DNA from: Enhydrobacter sp.
GTDB taxonomy: Bacteria > Pseudomonadota > Alphaproteobacteria > Reyranellales > Reyranellaceae
Reading direction: 5' to 3'
Length of the DNA: 64,000 nucleotides
NCBI RefSeq assembly: GCF_030246845.1
Contig: NZ_CP126889.1
Location: 434,001-498,000 of the forward strand
A program made the position numbers and the translations under genes. Of the stretch, positions 26,660-34,928 are shown piece by piece. The notes beneath the pieces were generated by a model. It made no database searches, was not told the DNA's origin, and was given only the letters and a program-made list of their open reading frames with translations. Each line of letters begins with the position of its first letter. Within the stretch, counting starts at the first letter, position 1.

Positions 26660-27067
26660 ATGAGTCCTCGATGGAAAATCGGCCTCGCCATGCCAGCGTG
26701 CGTCGCCCTGGGTGTCCTCGGCAGCGAAGCCCTTCATGGGCAGACCAGGCCGCCGGCATATTTGATCGGCCAGATCGATGTCAGCGACCCGGCCGGCTAC
26801 GCCAGGGAATACCTCCCGAAAGCCAGGGAGATCATCAAAGCGCACGGCGGCCGTCTGATCGCCGCTGCGGGCGCGGCCGCGACCGGCCCGAAGGTCGTCG
26901 CCGTCGACGGGGAGGCCCCCAAGCGCGTGGTCATCTACATGTACCCGAGCCTGGAGGCGCTTCTGGCCTGGCGGAACGACCCGGCCTACGTACAGGTGCG
27001 CCACGTCGGTGAACGATACGCCAGGTATCACACCTTCGCCGTCGAAGGCGCCGCGGAGAAGCGGTAA
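26660..27067 (+). CDS. DUF1330 protein with signal sequence
   Basis: A 135-residue protein. Residues 1-25 (MSPRWKIGLAMPACVALGVL...) form a hydrophobic signal-like segment. The rest is a DUF1330 ferredoxin-like domain with AYLIGQIDVSDPAGYAREYL and KVVAVDGEAPKRVVIYMYPS. ATG 26660 has GGGAG seven bases upstream and is preferred over an upstream ATG at 26594. Small DUF1330 proteins resemble dimeric ABM-type folds; no activity is established. It is divergent from the LysR gene. Confidence 0.8.
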   Translation: MSPRWKIGLAMPACVALGVLGSEALHGQTRPPAYLIGQIDVSDPAGYAREYLPKAREIIKAHGGRLIAAAGAAATGPKVVAVDGEAPKRVVIYMYPSLEALLAWRNDPAYVQVRHVGERYARYHTFAVEGAAEKR

Positions 27068-27161
27068 GCGCTGCGGGAGAATTGCAAAACGCGGCGCTCG
27101 CCTCGCGTATGGTTCGTCGTGCCATTGCGGCAAGCTGCAACACTCAACCAGTCGCCAGATT

Positions 27162-27493
27162 CTAAGCGCGGATCGCCACCACTGCCGCCGCAGTCAGAAT
27201 GACGGCGGCTGGCAGATGGCCCCACTCGCCACAGCGGATCAGCGTAATCACCGCGGCCATCAGGATCACGACACTGCCTATCGCGCCACCCCGCGACGTA
27301 GCCGGCACCAGTAGCAGCAATCGCGCTACCCCCTCGAGCCCGCCTGTCACCCGATGAAGACCGGCCGGATAGCCCCAACGCACAAAGGAGTTGCAGACCG
27401 ATTGAGGCCGACGAAGTTGACCACGCCAGCCCCGATCATCACGACGCCGAGCGCGATCGGACGCCCGATCGCGAAGAGCTTGCCTGCTGGCAA
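27162..27493 (-). pseudogene. DoxX-like membrane protein, frameshifted
   Basis: The 5' part reads ALGVVMIGAGVVNFVGL, the first helix of a DoxX-like protein, then runs into a wrong frame. A second frame restores the family core FVRWGYPAGLHRVTGGLEGV and two more helices (RLLLLVPATS, AVILTAAAVVAIRA). One indel near 27405-27412 joins them. The likely start is a TTG at 27493 with GAGGA upstream. It follows the SnoaL-like gene after 10 bp on the same strand. Confidence 0.68.
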
Positions 27494-27503
27494 GGGATGG
27501 TCC

Positions 27504-27959
27504 TCATGTTGCCGACTGCCGGGGTCCGCCATGCGCTGGCGGCTGGCCAAGGGGCGCCAAGGCGCCGATCTGCGTGAAGATGTCGAGGGCGTTGAGCTCG
27601 TCCCAATGCTCGATGAAGCGTCCGTCCTCCACACGCCAGATATCGATCGAGCGCATGGCGAAAGCGTTGCCTGTCGCGGGATATCCGAGGAAGTTGCCCG
27701 TGTGCGTCCCTTCGTAGCGGTAGCGGCCCACCAAGCGCGAGCCATCAGCCGACACGAAGACGTCTTCGGCGGACACCTTCAGGTCGGGTATGCCCGCGAG
27801 GATCGCGCCGAAGACCTTCTTGACGCCCTCTGGGCCGGGTTCGGCGAAGGCGTTGTGGTTCAAATAGCCGGGCGCGACGATCTCATCGAAGCGCGACACG
27901 TCGTGACCGGACACGATCTCGGCGAAGAGGTAGCCGAGCGTTACAGGATCGGTTGACAT
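27504..27959 (-). CDS. SnoaL-like ester cyclase/polyketide-cyclase family protein
   Basis: A 151-residue alpha+beta-barrel protein of the SnoaL/NTF2 type: FAEIVSGHDVSRFDEIVAPG, YLNHNAFAEPGPEGVKKVFG, the AEDVFVSADGSRLVGRYRYE strand and GTHTGNFLGYPATG. Such proteins often act as cyclases or isomerases or merely bind ligands. It is divergent from a TetR gene, with two operator palindromes between, so it is probably a TetR target, co-transcribed with the broken DoxX gene. Confidence 0.86.
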   Translation of the reverse strand: MSTDPVTLGYLFAEIVSGHDVSRFDEIVAPGYLNHNAFAEPGPEGVKKVFGAILAGIPDLKVSAEDVFVSADGSRLVGRYRYEGTHTGNFLGYPATGNAFAMRSIDIWRVEDGRFIEHWDELNALDIFTQIGALAPLGQPPAHGGPRQSAT

Positions 27960-27977
27960 TGGGGTCTCCTGCCTTAA

Positions 27978-28028
27978 ACGAGACTAATTGGTCTCGTCAT
28001 GTCAAATAGCGAGACTGATCAGTCTCGT
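27978..28028. promoter_or_regulatory. Two TetR operator palindromes
   Basis: ACGAGACTAATTGGTCTCGT at 27978-27997 and GCGAGACTGATCAGTCTCGT at 28009-28028 share the arms CGAGACT/GTCTCG, and their centres are 31 bp apart. The core of the second, GAGACTGATCAGTCTC, is a perfect 16-bp palindrome. They lie between the SnoaL-like gene and the divergent tetR, covering both promoters. Confidence 0.75.
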
Positions 28029-28040
28029 CAAGGATCACGG

Positions 28041-28652
28041 ATGCCCCCCGCTGCCTCGCCGCGACCCGGACGCATTCTCGACCCCACCAAGCGCGCGGCG
28101 ATCCTCGAAGGCGCGCGCGCCGTGTTCATGCGCGAGGGGTTCGCGCAAGGTTCGATGGACGCGGTCGCCGCCGAAGCCGGCGTGGGCAAGCAGACCATCT
28201 ATCGCCACTTCCGATCGAAGGAGGCGCTGGTCGAGGCGCTGGTCGAGGCGATGTGTGCGCCGGAGGTCGTCCGACCGCCAACAAGGTCGCTGCCGGCCGG
28301 ACAGCGGCTTCGCGAACTGCTGCTGGCATTCGTGACCGGCGCCGCCAGTCCGGACAGCGTCCGGCTTTACCGCGCCATTGTCGCCGAGGCCGACCGGATG
28401 CCGGGCCTGGGGCGCCTTTTCTGGGAGGCTGGGCCGCGTCAGGTCCGAGCGGCAATCGCGCAGCTATGGGCCGAAGAGCACGATACCGCGACGGCGCCTA
28501 TCGTCGCCGAGCAGCTCGTCCAGCTCGCGCTGGGCGACGCGTACCAGGAGCTGGTCCTGGGGACCGGGTCGCCCAAGCCCGAGGTCTTCGAGCGTCAGAT
28601 CGATGCGGCGCTGACGCTCCTGGAAGTGGCGTCTCGCCGGCGTCGGCGATGA
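28041..28652 (+). CDS. TetR-family regulator
   Basis: A 203-residue TetR protein: KRAAILEGARAVFMREGFAQ, the recognition helix in EAGVGKQTIYRHFRSKEALV, and a C-terminal ligand domain. An upstream ATG (27999) would place an operator inside the gene; the start at 28041 has AAGGA at the right distance and leaves both palindromes in the leader. It probably represses itself and the SnoaL/DoxX pair. Confidence 0.87.
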   Translation: MPPAASPRPGRILDPTKRAAILEGARAVFMREGFAQGSMDAVAAEAGVGKQTIYRHFRSKEALVEALVEAMCAPEVVRPPTRSLPAGQRLRELLLAFVTGAASPDSVRLYRAIVAEADRMPGLGRLFWEAGPRQVRAAIAQLWAEEHDTATAPIVAEQLVQLALGDAYQELVLGTGSPKPEVFERQIDAALTLLEVASRRRRR

Positions 28653-28806
28653 GAAGGTCAGATCGGATCCCCCTTTGTGAGAAGATGCGAACAGGAGGCG
28701 CGCCGTTGAGTCTGCAACCGAGGCCGAAGCCGGTTAACAGCAATTGCCACGATCGGTCAGTGCCACGAGGAGGTCCTATCCCTCGCTATCCCAAGCCGCC
28801 CTTTTT

Positions 28807-29223
28807 CTACGACCGCTCACTCCCATTCGATCGTTCCCGGCGGCTTTCTGCGCCGCGACACCATTTCTTGTCAGAAGAAGCAAAGTCGCTCGCGATGTCC
28901 GCTCGGATTCGCTCCTTGATCCCGGTCGATATCGGCGCCTGCTCGACCAGGGCCAACAACTTCTGGCGGTCGACAAGGCCACATCTGGCGAGCTCCCGGG
29001 TGAAGATCCTGTCCTTGTCACGGGCCGCGACATACTCGTTCAGCAGCTCCGTGACATCCGGCTGCCTCGATGCGAACAAGTCGGCCTCCGCGGACATCAC
29101 GATCTCGTCGGCCAAGTCGGGGTATTTGCCATGCAGCGCCTCGCTGCCGACAATCACGAACTGCTTCCGCCCGGTGATGTCACCGGCCGCTCGCAGGATG
29201 TGATCGAGCTGATGCTTCTTCAT
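28807..29223 (-). pseudogene. DUF6036-like nucleotidyltransferase remnant (internal deletion)
   Basis: The frame starts MKKHQLDHILRAAGDITGRK and continues FVIVGSEALHGKYPD, the GS-type nucleotidyltransferase opening of DUF6036-like proteins. After SAEADLFASRQPDVTELL it jumps directly to NEYVAARDKDRIFTRELARC, which belongs about 60 residues later in intact relatives. The catalytic middle is therefore missing in frame. The tail reads into the attachment-site copy. It is probably the toxin half of a decayed pair with the gene just upstream. Confidence 0.55.
28817..28850 (-). repeat. Displaced guaA 3'-end copy (island attachment site)
   Basis: Read on the minus strand this segment encodes K-P-P-G-T-I-E-W-E-stop, the exact C-terminus of guaA at 56736. 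The two 34-bp stretches match at 30 positions, and the differences inside the shared codons are synonymous. It is in direct orientation with the guaA end and marks the left boundary of the island; chromosome resumes to its left. Confidence 0.88.
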
Positions 29224-29625
29224 GCAGACGCCGGCCCTCCGACTGCGGCAGCAGGCCGACGAACGGCATCGACTCGCACAGCCGCGTGGCCGTGTCGTCG
29301 TGGCCCAGCATTGCCGCGAAAAGCTGGCCGTCGTCGCCACGTCGGGCGATCTTGCGCCACTCGTCGTATGCCGACACCCAGGCGCCCTGCTTCCGCCAGC
29401 GGTGCGGGTTGGCCAGGATCTGGGCGCGGATTTGTGCCGGCGTAAAATCCCGCACAACGGCGAGCGCAATGGACCGCTTCAGCTCATCCAGCGCCTGCGG
29501 GGCCAGACCGCCCTTCCGGCGCGGGCGCACGCCCTTGTCGGTAACCTCGAGCTGGTCGGATGGAAGGTGGCCCGTCCCTTGTTCAAGAGCCGCTGGTGAT
29601 CCGCCCGATTGGGTTGACGGAGCAT
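29180..29625 (-). pseudogene. Partner gene of the nucleotidyltransferase remnant, frameshifted
   Basis: From ATG 29625 one frame reads MLRQPNRADHQRLLNKGRA; the continuing homologous-looking text LEVTDKGVRPRRKGG...WRKQGAWVSAYDEWRKIARRG is in another frame, so an indel lies near 29560-29585. The end SMPFVGLLP resembles small proteins encoded directly before DUF6036 nucleotidyltransferases. An antitoxin role is inferred from that pairing only. A much longer frame from 29755 is not credible because it overlaps the plus-strand antitoxin gene. Confidence 0.4.
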
Positions 29626-29693
29626 AGGGCGCTCGCGCTTGAGCCGCGATTGACGCACAGGTATTTTGGAGTCCTGAAAGGCAAGGAACCAAA

Positions 29694-29912
29694 ATGAGCA
29701 ACGAGGCCAAGACGCTGATCGAACGGGCACGCGCTCTGCCGCCAGAGGATCGCATTGCGCTGGTCGAGGACGTGCTCGACAGCCTTGACCATGCTGACCC
29801 CGCTATCGATCAACTGTGGGCGCGGGAGGCAACCGACCGTGTGGCAGCCTACCGACGCGGTGAGCTTGCCGCCAAGGACCTGAGCGAGGTTATCGCCAAA
29901 TACAGACCGTGA
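29694..29912 (+). CDS. Addiction-module antitoxin (PF09720-like)
   Basis: A 72-residue acidic protein, MSNEAKTLIERARALPPEDR and IALVEDVLDSLDHADPAID, the standard pattern of unstable antitoxins paired with ParE/RelE toxins. Its stop overlaps the toxin GTG start (GTGA). AAGGAACCAAA upstream can serve as ribosome site. Since the toxin behind it is broken, it may persist as an orphan antitoxin. Confidence 0.85.
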   Translation: MSNEAKTLIERARALPPEDRIALVEDVLDSLDHADPAIDQLWAREATDRVAAYRRGELAAKDLSEVIAKYRP

Positions 29913-30203
29913 AGGTCCGGCTTCTCGAGATTGCCGAGGCCGAGCTCGACCAGGCTATCCACTGGTAGCGCACAGACTCCCGGCTTGGGTAATGCGTTCT
30001 TGATTGAAGTGCTGTCCACTGTGGATCGCATTGTGCGCTTTCCCGAGGCGTGGCATCCGTTGGGCGAGGGCATTCGCCGGTGCCGCCTCGGCCGGTTTCC
30101 GTACGGACTGATCTACACCGTCGACAATAGCGACATTCTGGTTCTGGCGGTCGCCCACTTGCATCGCCGTCCGGACTATTGGCGCGATCGCCTGCCGCGA
30201 TGA
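29909..30203 (+). pseudogene. ParE/RelE-type toxin, frameshifted
   Basis: The GTG start at 29909 gives MKVRLLEIAEAELDQAIHW, then an in-frame TAG at 29966. The next frame continues SAQTPGLGNAFLIEVLSTVD, RIVRFPEAWHPLGEGIRRCR and FPYGLIYTVDNSDILVLAVA, a complete ParE-type fold. Two missing bases in TGG-T-AGC would restore HWYSAQTPGLG, so the lesion is exact. The toxin is not made as one protein, while the antitoxin upstream is intact. Confidence 0.85.
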
Positions 30204-30236
30204 CATGTCGGGTGCCTGCTCGACAGGCAGTCATCC

Positions 30237-30623
30237 CTACCATTTGACGAGCGACAGCTCGGGAATGTCGGCATAGTCATTGGCATTCATCGTCACCAGT
30301 GACGCACGGTGAACGATCGCCTGCGCCGCGATCATGCGATCGAGCAGCTTGCGTCTCGAATAGCCGGCTTGCGCCACGATCGCGCCGTAGGCTTCGGCGG
30401 CTTCATCGTCGAAGGCGATGGTCGGGATGGCTTCGAGGATCGCATCCAGCCGGGTGCGGCGTAGCCGGGCATGCGCAGGCTCGCGATAGACTCCGCCTTC
30501 CAGCTCGACGCGGGTAACGATCGACATCAAAACCGCATCGTTCAGTGCGGCGACCTTGTCCGTGATCGCCGGATCGCCATCGCGCAGATGGATCGCGACA
30601 TTGGTATCAAGCAGATGCGCCAT
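30237..30623 (-). CDS. VapC-type PIN toxin
   Basis: A 128-residue PIN domain starting MAHLLDTNVAIHLRDGDPAI. Acidic active-site residues are seen in LLDTN, VTRVELEGG, KLLDRMIAA and MNANDYADI. It lies three bases after the AbrB-type antitoxin stop, so the pair is co-transcribed. It appears intact, unlike the neighbouring toxin at 29909. Confidence 0.9.
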   Translation of the reverse strand: MAHLLDTNVAIHLRDGDPAITDKVAALNDAVLMSIVTRVELEGGVYREPAHARLRRTRLDAILEAIPTIAFDDEAAEAYGAIVAQAGYSRRKLLDRMIAAQAIVHRASLVTMNANDYADIPELSLVKW

Positions 30624-30626
30624 GGC

Positions 30627-30866
30627 CTAAAGCCGCGGCCGTTCCGGAAGCTCCTCCACGTCACGGCGCTCGACGTTCGGCGGCGCCGGCAAGGACCGCA
30701 GGCGCTTGATCATCGCAGGAATGGACTTGGCGGCCGGATAGATCGTCATCACGTCACCGGACCGCACGATGACCAGCTCGACGTCCTCACCGAACGCGAC
30801 ATCGCGCGGCAAACGCAGCGCTTCACTGTTGCCGCTGCGGAAGGTTCGGGAACGGACGACTGGCAC
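30627..30866 (-). CDS. VapB antitoxin, AbrB/SpoVT type
   Basis: A 79-residue protein with the swapped-hairpin pattern RSRTFRSGNSEALRLPRDVA and DVELVIVRSGDVMTIYP. GTG 30866 is chosen as start: GGAG lies seven bases before it, and the protein then begins MPVVRSRTF like its relatives. A palindrome GCGTATATACGC at 30890-30901 precedes it. It encodes the antitoxin for the PIN toxin at 30237. Confidence 0.85.
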   Translation of the reverse strand: MPVVRSRTFRSGNSEALRLPRDVAFGEDVELVIVRSGDVMTIYPAAKSIPAMIKRLRSLPAPPNVERRDVEELPERPRL

Positions 30867-30889
30867 GGCGACACTCCATGAGGATATAT

Positions 30890-30901
30890 GCGTATATACG
30901 C
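30890..30901. promoter_or_regulatory. VapB operator palindrome
   Basis: GCGTATATACGC is a perfect 12-bp palindrome 24 bp upstream of the antitoxin start, overlapping an AT-rich -10-like stretch. The position fits autorepression by the toxin-antitoxin complex. Confidence 0.5.
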
Positions 30902-31014
30902 CAGCCATCCGGATGTTGCAATGTGCTTTTTCACCATATTGTCGTCATGGCAGTAGTCGCAATCGGCGAAGAGTAGCCGGCGGTCATGACATCGGTCGAG
31001 CTGACAGCGCGCAG

Positions 31015-31260
31015 CACAACGCTGAATTTTCGGTGCAAATTTTTCTGCGCACGATGAAGAACCGTCTCGCCGATCCGCCAGAAATCTGCGCTCTTGATTC
31101 CAAACATGAATTCGGACGATCCGCGATTTGCTCGGTTTCAGCGACTATCGACATTGATCGGCGGACGCTTTGCATCCCGCGAATCAAACGAGCATCCATT
31201 TGGTAGTGTGAAATACCGTCGGTACCTATGGCACGCTGCACCAAGCTGCTCACACGGTAG
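31015..31260. repeat. Degenerate repeat, copy A
   Basis: About 245 bp that align with 31847-32090 (copy B). Shared anchors are CGCTGA(A/T)TTTTC, the exact 16-mer GGTTTCAGCGACTATC, and GAAATACCGTCG near the right end followed by GGCACG/AGCACG. No protein is encoded. With flanks it fills the gene-free stretch 30902-31293. TACCGTC also occurs beside the integrase promoter at 56.5 kb, suggesting recombination or control sites. Confidence 0.55.
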
Positions 31261-31293
31261 GAGCTGCAATCTCGTCAGCAATAGATTCGATTT

Positions 31294-31677
31294 CTATTTC
31301 GTTGCCAGGGGAGTCATCATTGTAATAGGTGCTCCCGTTGGATCAGCAATCAAACACACGCGTCCAACTCCGGGAACGTCGTGTGGCGGCTCAATGATCG
31401 TCCCGCCCAATTGGGTCACACGAGCGGCGCACATATCCACATCATCGACCGCAACGTAGGCGTACCAGCTCGGTGACCGGGCGCGCGTGTAATCGATCGT
31501 CGGGTTCATCATTCCAGCAACGTCTTCGCCGCTACGCTGGAAGACTGTATATGTCCCGAACGGTCCCACCTCCACAACACGGCGAGTCCAACCGAACACC
31601 TCACCGTAGAAGGCGCCGCACTTGTCCTGATCGGTCGTTACGAGATGATACCAGACAAAAGCGCCGTGCTTGGTCAT
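31294..31677 (-). CDS. VOC-family (glyoxalase/bleomycin-resistance-like) protein
   Basis: A 127-residue vicinal-oxygen-chelate protein starting MTKHGAFVWYHLVTTDQDKC, with GAFYGEVFGWTRRVVEVGPF and the second half repeat AYVAVDDVDMCAARVTQLGG ending DPTGAPITMMTP. GGAGAGG precedes ATG 31677. Proteins of this CFP30-like form typically lack a known substrate. It stands alone between the two degenerate repeats of the island. Confidence 0.88.
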   Translation of the reverse strand: MTKHGAFVWYHLVTTDQDKCGAFYGEVFGWTRRVVEVGPFGTYTVFQRSGEDVAGMMNPTIDYTRARSPSWYAYVAVDDVDMCAARVTQLGGTIIEPPHDVPGVGRVCLIADPTGAPITMMTPLATK

Positions 31678-31814
31678 GGGTTTGCCTCTCCGCCGCTCTC
31701 TGCGATGACGCAACGGGAGAAGCAGCGAAACATCAATGACTATTGATGAAGTTCGCTGAGCAGTAAATCGTTAACTACGCTGTAGTGTCTTACCCCGCGC
31801 CACTATACTCCCCC

Positions 31815-31826
31815 TCACTCCCACTC
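31815..31826 (-). repeat. Partial guaA-end (attachment-site) copy
   Basis: TCACTCCCACTC matches the first 12 bases of the guaA-end sites at 28817 and 56736, differing by one base from each, then diverges. It sits just before repeat copy B. It may be the scar of an earlier or tandem insertion at the same target, but it is short. Confidence 0.4.
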
Positions 31827-31846
31827 ATCTGTTTTTTGCTATGTTA

Positions 31847-32090
31847 ATGCGCTGATTTTTCAGCGCAATTTTTTTCGATCGCGCGTCGCGATCCGAACTG
31901 CGAACCGACAAAAATTTCTGGTGCTGATTTTCAACAGAAAATCACACGATTCCGATTCAACGAGGTTTCAGCGACTATCAATGACGATCGGTCGATTTTT
32001 CGCCTCGTCGATCACGCAGCACGTTGCGCGCCAGCGCGAAAAATACCGTCGTCGCTTTAGCACGACCAGCAATCATTCGCCATCGCTCGC
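31847..32090. repeat. Degenerate repeat, copy B
   Basis: Second copy of the element at 31015-31260, starting with a small hairpin-like GCGCTGATTTTTCAGCGC and carrying GGTTTCAGCGACTATC and CGAAAAATACCGTCGTCG. AT-rich compared with flanking DNA. It lies between the partial attachment site and the 3' end of the 410-residue gene; no gene is present from 31678 to 32106. Confidence 0.55.
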
Positions 32091-32106
32091 TCGCCAAGTT
32101 TCTCGC

Positions 32107-33339
32107 TTAGTACCATCTCGACGGCGTGAAGGCGTGATCATCGTCGTCGCCGAACAAATGCGCGGCCGCGAACCGCTCCTCGATCGCCTGCGCAGAGAGG
32201 CGTGCCTCACGCTTTGCCAAGTGATCCTGTGCCCAAGCGAGGAAGGTCGAAAGGCGCGGCGTCGGTTCGGCCGCGACTTCTGTCGTGAGCATGGCGATGA
32301 GCCGGCGCAGCCGATCGAGCTCGTCGAGTTCCGCCAGGATGGCCCCAAGCCCAGCGATGCGACGATCCTCGATATGCTTGGCACGCTCCGCCAGTTCGCG
32401 CCGGCGTCGCTCTTCCTCCCTTCTCCGCTCCTCCGCTTCCCGCCTCAGACGTTGCTCTGTCTTTGCCGCGGCGAGCACCGCGAGCCCCACGCCGATCTCG
32501 CTCGCCATGGTCTCGAGCCGTTGGATCTTGGCGTCGCGGAAGTTGCGACGAGGCGCCGTGCCTCCTCCAAGCACATAGACCTGCTCGAACTCGAACGAGA
32601 GCTGACCCGTCGGGTGGTAGTCCCATTCGGGAAATCGCGGTCTGTCGAGGAGCACCGCATCCCAAGCATTGCGCCGTGCCGCCAGGTCACGCTTGCGTTG
32701 CCACGCCTCCTCCTTGGTACGCTCGGCATCGGTCAGCACATGCTTCTCGCGCTTGACCAGCTCGGAGATCGAAAAACCGACGACTTCGGTCTCAGATTTG
32801 AAGTGAGCTGAACCCTCACCGCTGACAAGCTGGAATCCCTGCAATGAAGCCGCCCGTACAATTCGCGGCAGGATACCTGCGAGGCGATCGACAGATCGCG
32901 GTGCAACCTCGCACTTGACCAGCCCACCTTCGCTGACGGCGATCAGGCCGATATCGGATGGTTTCTGCTTTCTGAGCTTGGCGATGGTGTGGTCGACGAT
33001 CGGGTGCGGCGGTGCAGCTTCGTTGTCGTCGCCTTCCGACGCCTGTATGCGTGCCCGCTCGCGTGCGGCTGCCAGATTGGCGGATTCACGACCGAACTCA
33101 CCATCGGCAATCGTGATCCTGTCAGGAGCACCGGGCTTCGCTTCCGGCAGTGGCGTCTGCTTCACCTTCTTTCCGGCCGCCTTCTTCGCCCACCAGCCGA
33201 GCGGCGGGTTGGGGATCCCATGCTTTCTGCAGATCTTGTGGAGCGCAACATCGGAGATGGCGAAGTCTTTCGCCAGGTGCGTCATCGGCTTGGACCAAAC
33301 GAGCTCGTAGAATTGCTCACGCGTGAAGACTCGGGCCAC
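32107..33339 (-). CDS. Uncharacterised 410-residue protein with N-terminal HTH-like and coiled-coil regions
   Basis: GTG 33339 starts MARVFTREQFYELVWSKPMT. Residues 20-55 (HLAKDFAISDVALHKICRKH and LGWWAKKAAGKK) look like a helix-turn-helix. The middle has no recognisable domain, and about residues 290-340 are a strongly charged coiled coil rich in EERRREEERRRRELAERAK. I do not recognise a named family with certainty. Its start overlaps the truncated helicase by 58 bp, at exactly the point where helicase similarity ends, so it may have been brought next to it by a deletion. All neighbours on the strand are defence-type genes. Confidence 0.75.
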   Translation of the reverse strand: MARVFTREQFYELVWSKPMTHLAKDFAISDVALHKICRKHGIPNPPLGWWAKKAAGKKVKQTPLPEAKPGAPDRITIADGEFGRESANLAAARERARIQASEGDDNEAAPPHPIVDHTIAKLRKQKPSDIGLIAVSEGGLVKCEVAPRSVDRLAGILPRIVRAASLQGFQLVSGEGSAHFKSETEVVGFSISELVKREKHVLTDAERTKEEAWQRKRDLAARRNAWDAVLLDRPRFPEWDYHPTGQLSFEFEQVYVLGGGTAPRRNFRDAKIQRLETMASEIGVGLAVLAAAKTEQRLRREAEERRREEERRRRELAERAKHIEDRRIAGLGAILAELDELDRLRRLIAMLTTEVAAEPTPRLSTFLAWAQDHLAKREARLSAQAIEERFAAAHLFGDDDDHAFTPSRWY

Positions 33340-34928
33340 GGTCTGGGAAAGGGCGTGCGGCGAGGACGGATCGGCGGTTGCTGCTCGATAAACTGCTGGA
33401 TGAAGGGTCCGTCGTCGTCAAGGTCGAACGTCAGCCGGGCGCCTTGGCCGGTCCAGGCAAGTGTTCCAAAACGCTGGCGTGTCGGACGCCATTCCGACTT
33501 GACAGGAGCGCCGTCCGCGTTGGATCGCATCCATGCGGTCAAATCGTCAAGCTGCTCTCCATCCGGCAGAATGGCGGAGAGACAGACAATGCGCCGCTTG
33601 CCGGCGTCGTCACGCCGCAAGAGTCGCTGCACGAGAACTTCGTACCGGAGTTCGCGTTCGCTGGGGCCGATCAGGTGCCCTTCATCAAGCACGATCAGAC
33701 CGACATCATCGATGAGGTCCGGATCGTTTCTCAGCGCGAAATCAAGCTTCTCGGGTGTCGCTATCACAATCTGCCGCGTGCGAAGCGCGTCTTCGTCGCC
33801 CGGCATCATGCCGCTCGCGCCGTACAATGAGGAAACCGAGAATCCCAACGGGGCGAAAGTCCGGCGGAACGATCGTTCGGTCTGGGCGGAAAGGGCGCGC
33901 AGCGGTGTCACGATAAGGATGCGCTTGCCAGCGCTGAGCGACATCAATGCGCAGACTTCAGCAACCCTCGTTTTGCCTGCGCTGGTTGGAAGTGCCACGA
34001 CCAGATCGTCGTCGAGGTCAGTTGCGCGGCGCGCCGCCTCCAGTTGGGATGGCCAAAGCTCGATCTCCGCTATGTCGCGCGCATAGAGCGATGCGAGAAA
34101 CAGCTCCCGCAGTTCGCCGTATTCAGTGGCACCCTGCGGCCCCTCGGACGGCAGAATGCGGTGAAGACTGTGCGCCCATAGATCGTCGATCAGGTTGAGC
34201 GCAACGCGAATGATCCACCACAGGGAAACCGCACCTGAATCGGCGGCGACACGCAGCGCTCGCCTGAGGAGCGTAAGAGCCTCCTCCTGTAGAGCCGCAG
34301 AACCCGTGGCAAGCACGAAGTCAAAGATCGCAAACGCTCGATGTACTGTCGTGGTCAATATGACAGACATGGTGTCGTCAAAGTCGGCGGCACCCTCCAC
34401 CAGGCTGGCGCGGATAGCGCCGTCCTGATGCAGCGGATCACGGAGCCATGTACGCGCTTCGTTTCTCAGGGTCCGAAGATCCCTGAGAATCAGGCGGGCG
34501 AGCGCAAGTTCCCCCGGCGCGAAATTCGGATCCTCCTCACGCTGGCTGACGAGCGAGTAGGCCATCGCCGAATAGCCGGCAAGGTGATAGGAGGCCGCGC
34601 CCATCACGCGCCAGAAGCCGCGTTGCAGCGTTTCCGGCGAGCCGTTGCGAACGAGCGCCTCGAATGCGTTTCCCGCCTTCAGGAATCCGGGACGCCACAC
34701 GCCTGTGTCGGCGCCCTGTTCACGCAAGGCAAGGCAAGCCCGGAGCAAGGAGAATCCATACTCGGACAGATCGGTGTCCAGCGTTTCCGCGAACTGCGGC
34801 GCGCCAGCGGGAAGCTCGCCTTCGCGACGGATGATCGCGCGGGCTTCACCACGGTAGAGCAGGCGTCCGCGGACACTGTCCCGCGTCGCTGTGCTGATAA
34901 AAGCTTGCAGTTCGTCAATCGTCTCCAA
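33282..34928 (-). pseudogene. HamB-like DEAD/DEAH helicase, C-terminally truncated
   Basis: A 548-residue frame. The first 290 residues are a helical region of the type found in defence helicases. A helicase domain follows, with Walker A ALPTSAGKTRVAE near 312, TPLRALSAQ, ATPEKLDFAL, VLDEGHLIG near 412 and CLSAILPDG (motif III). The protein ends at about residue 528 (FIEQQPPIRPRRTPFPR) and then runs 19 residues in the wrong sense over the next gene's start; the second RecA-like domain (motifs IV-VI) is absent. Its start overlaps the DUF1837 gene by 14 bp. That order and pairing is the Hachiman hamA-hamB arrangement. Confidence 0.7.
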
